The position numbers and the translations under genes were made by a program. A stretch of DNA of 6,822 nt. Origin: Flavobacterium sp. GTDB taxonomy: Bacteria > Bacteroidota > Bacteroidia > Flavobacteriales > Flavobacteriaceae. Where the stretch lies: positions 1 to 6,822 of the forward strand of contig SXQR01000231.1 in the NCBI GenBank assembly GCA_005792865.1, in the 5' to 3' direction. The notes under the pieces are model-generated. The model had not been told where the DNA came from. It saw only the letters and a list, made by a program, of their open reading frames with translations, and ran no database searches. The first letter of the stretch is position 1, and each line of letters opens with the position of its first letter. Shown here in pieces: positions 4,863 through 6,822 of this stretch.

Positions 4863-6822
4863 ATGGGACCGATGAGTGGTAAAACGCTTTACCGACTGCC
4901 GGCCTTCAGCATTAACTTCCTGTGCCTGTTGCTGTTGGTATTCGCTTGGACCGATGCCATGCGCGCGTCGGCACCTCCCGAGTTTACCCTCTCCGTGACA
5001 GCCCAGGACGAGACGTGTCCGGGCAACGGCCAGCTTTCGATCTCGGTTTCAGGGACCGACCCCGCCGCCAGCATGTTCTACAAAGTCTACAAATTGCCGG
5101 ACCTTGTCAATTCCATAACCGAGCAGGCCGCGCCAGTCATCACGGGGCTTACGGCCGGTACCTACCGTGTCATCGCGATCCAGACCGTTGCGGGCGAGAG
5201 CAACTCCCAGTCGGCCGATGCCGTCATACAGGACCAGATCGCGCCGCTGGCCTATACCATCACCAGTACCGGCTCCAGTTGCCAAAACGACGGCACGATG
5301 ACGGTTTCCGTTTTTGGCGGGCTGGGCGTCCAATACGAGATAATTTCTGGGCCGGTCACCGCGCCGTTGCAGTCATCGGCAACTTTCACCAACCTTCCCG
5401 CCGGAGTATATCAGGTGCGCGTCTTTGACGATTGTGGCGAGGGGTGGGTCGCCACGCACACCCTTTTTCCGAATCCCGGCGAACTCGTCCTCGAGGGTCC
5501 GGCACTCCCCGACAATATCCTGCCCAGCTGCAATACGGTTTACGTGGCCAACACGGTCGTCGTGATTCCCGCGCAGTCCATCATCTATCCGCTCTCGGTG
5601 CAGTATACCATTCACCCGCCCGGCGGCGGGGCGCCCATCGTGATCAATACCACCGTCGCGACGGGCCCGGCAAACGATCTCGAATTAATTGAGGAATTTC
5701 CCTTTTACAATGACCAGCCATACACTTATGATCTGGTGGTGACCGACGGATGCGGCAATACCTACAGCTCTCTGGGCATCCTTTTGGACCTGAGGTTCAT
5801 CAGCGAACTGCGGACGCCGCCGGCCGAGTGCGGCCAGAATTTCATCAACGTCGCCTCTTCCAATTTTGTCCCGCCGCTTACGGTAAATTTCGTCTCTGTT
5901 CCTGCGGGTTTCGTGCCGACCGATTTCAATCCGGGGCATCCGGGGCCATTTACGGAGGATTCCATTGATTACGGCGGGTTCACGCAGCCGGTTCCGCCGG
6001 GCCTCTATTCGGCAAACATCACCGACGCCTGCGGAAGGACCGTTTTTGTCGAAGCCGAGATCGAGCCTCTGCCCGCCGAGCCTGCAGTGGACATCGTGCC
6101 CTACCCGGGTTGCCAGTCCTATATGAGCGAGGTCACGATCCGGATCCCGGGATTCCAGATCGTGGGCGGCACCATCACCGACGGCCCGCCCGAATATTCG
6201 GCGACCTATCCGGTCAACGTTTCCCAGTTTGTCAATGATCTCGGTGAGATTATCATACCTTTCCTGCCCACCGGCGATTACACGATCGATTTGCTGGACG
6301 ATTGCGGCAATACTTACACGGTACCATTCGAGGTCCCGCCATTGGCCACGCAGGCCACCACCAGCACGCGCACCGGTTGTGCCGAGGGATTCGGGTCGGC
6401 GCGGGTACGGGGCAGCGGAACAAGCCTTGTCTCGGCCAGCATCACGGTGGCGCCGGCGGCCTTTGGGCAAACGCTTCCCTTTGATGCTTCCGGTTTCCTG
6501 TCACCTACGGGGGTATTATCGATGGAGGGCCTGCCGCCCGGGCTCTATAAAGTAACGGTCACCGACAATTGCGGCATCACGCATACCGACCTCTCCTTCA
6601 CAATCACGGCCTATGCGGTGACCGAGAACACCTACAGCGTCACGCCCTATTGCGGGTCTTTTGACCTGACACTGAACCATGTGAGCAATGCCTCTACGGC
6701 GCAGACCTTTTGGTTGCAAAAGAAAGATCCCGGCACGGGCCAGTGGATGCACCCCGAAACGGGCGTGTTGTATGTGGAGGGGACCGCGCCCAACGGGGTC
6801 AATGCCTTTCAGCTGACCAATA
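4863..6822 (+). CDS. Large secreted protein with paired-cysteine modules, probable T9SS cargo/adhesin, 3' end outside window
   Basis: The frame is open for 653 codons from ATG 4863 to the window edge with no stop. A basic N-terminus and hydrophobic core (FLCLLLLVFAW, about 19-29) form a signal peptide, probably cut near ASA-PP (residues 35-39). ATG 4872 (Met4) is an equally possible start. The rest is beta-rich and Thr/Pro/Gly/Val-rich, built of modules of about 85-100 residues. Each module from the second on opens with a cysteine and closes with GxYxVxVxDxCG: Cys pairs 140/191, 223/297, 323/390, 417/481 and 506/570, with Cys597 opening another. The first module (Cys52, then GLTAGTYRVIAI) lacks the closing cysteine. 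This resembles the SprB-like repeat proteins of gliding or surface-attached Flavobacteria, which usually end in a T9SS type B (gliding-motility-associated) C-terminal domain; that end is not visible, so secretion route and adhesion role are inferred. It is GC-richer than rpsA, from which it is transcribed divergently. Confidence 0.85.
   Translation, partial: MGPMSGKTLYRLPAFSINFLCLLLLVFAWTDAMRASAPPEFTLSVTAQDETCPGNGQLSISVSGTDPAASMFYKVYKLPDLVNSITEQAAPVITGLTAGTYRVIAIQTVAGESNSQSADAVIQDQIAPLAYTITSTGSSCQNDGTMTVSVFGGLGVQYEIISGPVTAPLQSSATFTNLPAGVYQVRVFDDCGEGWVATHTLFPNPGELVLEGPALPDNILPSCNTVYVANTVVVIPAQSIIYPLSVQYTIHPPGGGAPIVINTTVATGPANDLELIEEFPFYNDQPYTYDLVVTDGCGNTYSSLGILLDLRFISELRTPPAECGQNFINVASSNFVPPLTVNFVSVPAGFVPTDFNPGHPGPFTEDSIDYGGFTQPVPPGLYSANITDACGRTVFVEAEIEPLPAEPAVDIVPYPGCQSYMSEVTIRIPGFQIVGGTITDGPPEYSATYPVNVSQFVNDLGEIIIPFLPTGDYTIDLLDDCGNTYTVPFEVPPLATQATTSTRTGCAEGFGSARVRGSGTSLVSASITVAPAAFGQTLPFDASGFLSPTGVLSMEGLPPGLYKVTVTDNCGITHTDLSFTITAYAVTENTYSVTPYCGSFDLTLNHVSNASTAQTFWLQKKDPGTGQWMHPETGVLYVEGTAPNGVNAFQLTN

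Noticed and set aside
5685..6470. A 261-codon open frame on the minus strand inside the large secreted-protein gene
   Set aside because: It is Arg-, Gly- and Asp-rich with no recognisable domain, lies wholly antisense to a frame with signal peptide and repeated motifs, and is explained by high third-position GC.
1..6822. Search for CRISPR arrays, insertion sequences, tRNA or rRNA genes, toxin-antitoxin or defence genes
   Set aside because: No repeat-spacer structure, terminal inverted repeats with transposase, cloverleaf, or recognisable defence protein was seen; the window is housekeeping plus surface-protein DNA.

Overview
The window looks like chromosomal DNA of a Flavobacteriaceae member (phylum Bacteroidota). 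Three things point there. The ribosomal protein S1 sequence is very close to what I recall of Flavobacterium S1. Three promoter-like sites follow the Bacteroidota pattern (TTG at -33, TAnnTTTG at -7), and no start codon has a good Shine-Dalgarno. Two exported proteins have the architecture of type IX secretion system (T9SS) cargo. The base composition, above all in the last gene, is GC-richer than usual for Flavobacterium.

Layout, left to right. (1) The 5' two-thirds or so, of unknown true length, of a minus-strand lipoprotein gene runs off the left edge (1-516); its promoter is at 553-585. (2) An intergenic stretch follows in which I find no gene. (3) A minus-strand gene (941-2683) encodes a 580-residue secreted protein: signal peptide, seven propeller-like repeats and a C-terminal T9SS type A sorting domain. 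It has its own promoter at 2700-2729, and a degenerate heptanucleotide repeat tract lies just upstream. (4) rpsA, ribosomal protein S1 with six S1 domains, lies on the minus strand (2888-4654), with a strong intrinsic terminator, a roughly 100-nt leader and a promoter that overlaps a perfect inverted repeat. (5) Divergent from rpsA, on the plus strand, a large secreted cysteine-module protein begins at 4863 and is still open at the right edge (653 codons visible).

The genes do not form one operon. Each minus-strand gene has its own promoter, and a terminator separates rpsA from the propeller gene. The shared theme apart from rpsA is the cell surface: one lipoprotein and two probable secreted or surface-anchored proteins flank a housekeeping translation gene. 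I see no mobile element, CRISPR array, tRNA, rRNA or defence system. The items most worth checking are the seven-repeat propeller, the paired-cysteine modules of the large protein, the inverted repeat on the rpsA promoter and the heptamer tract.
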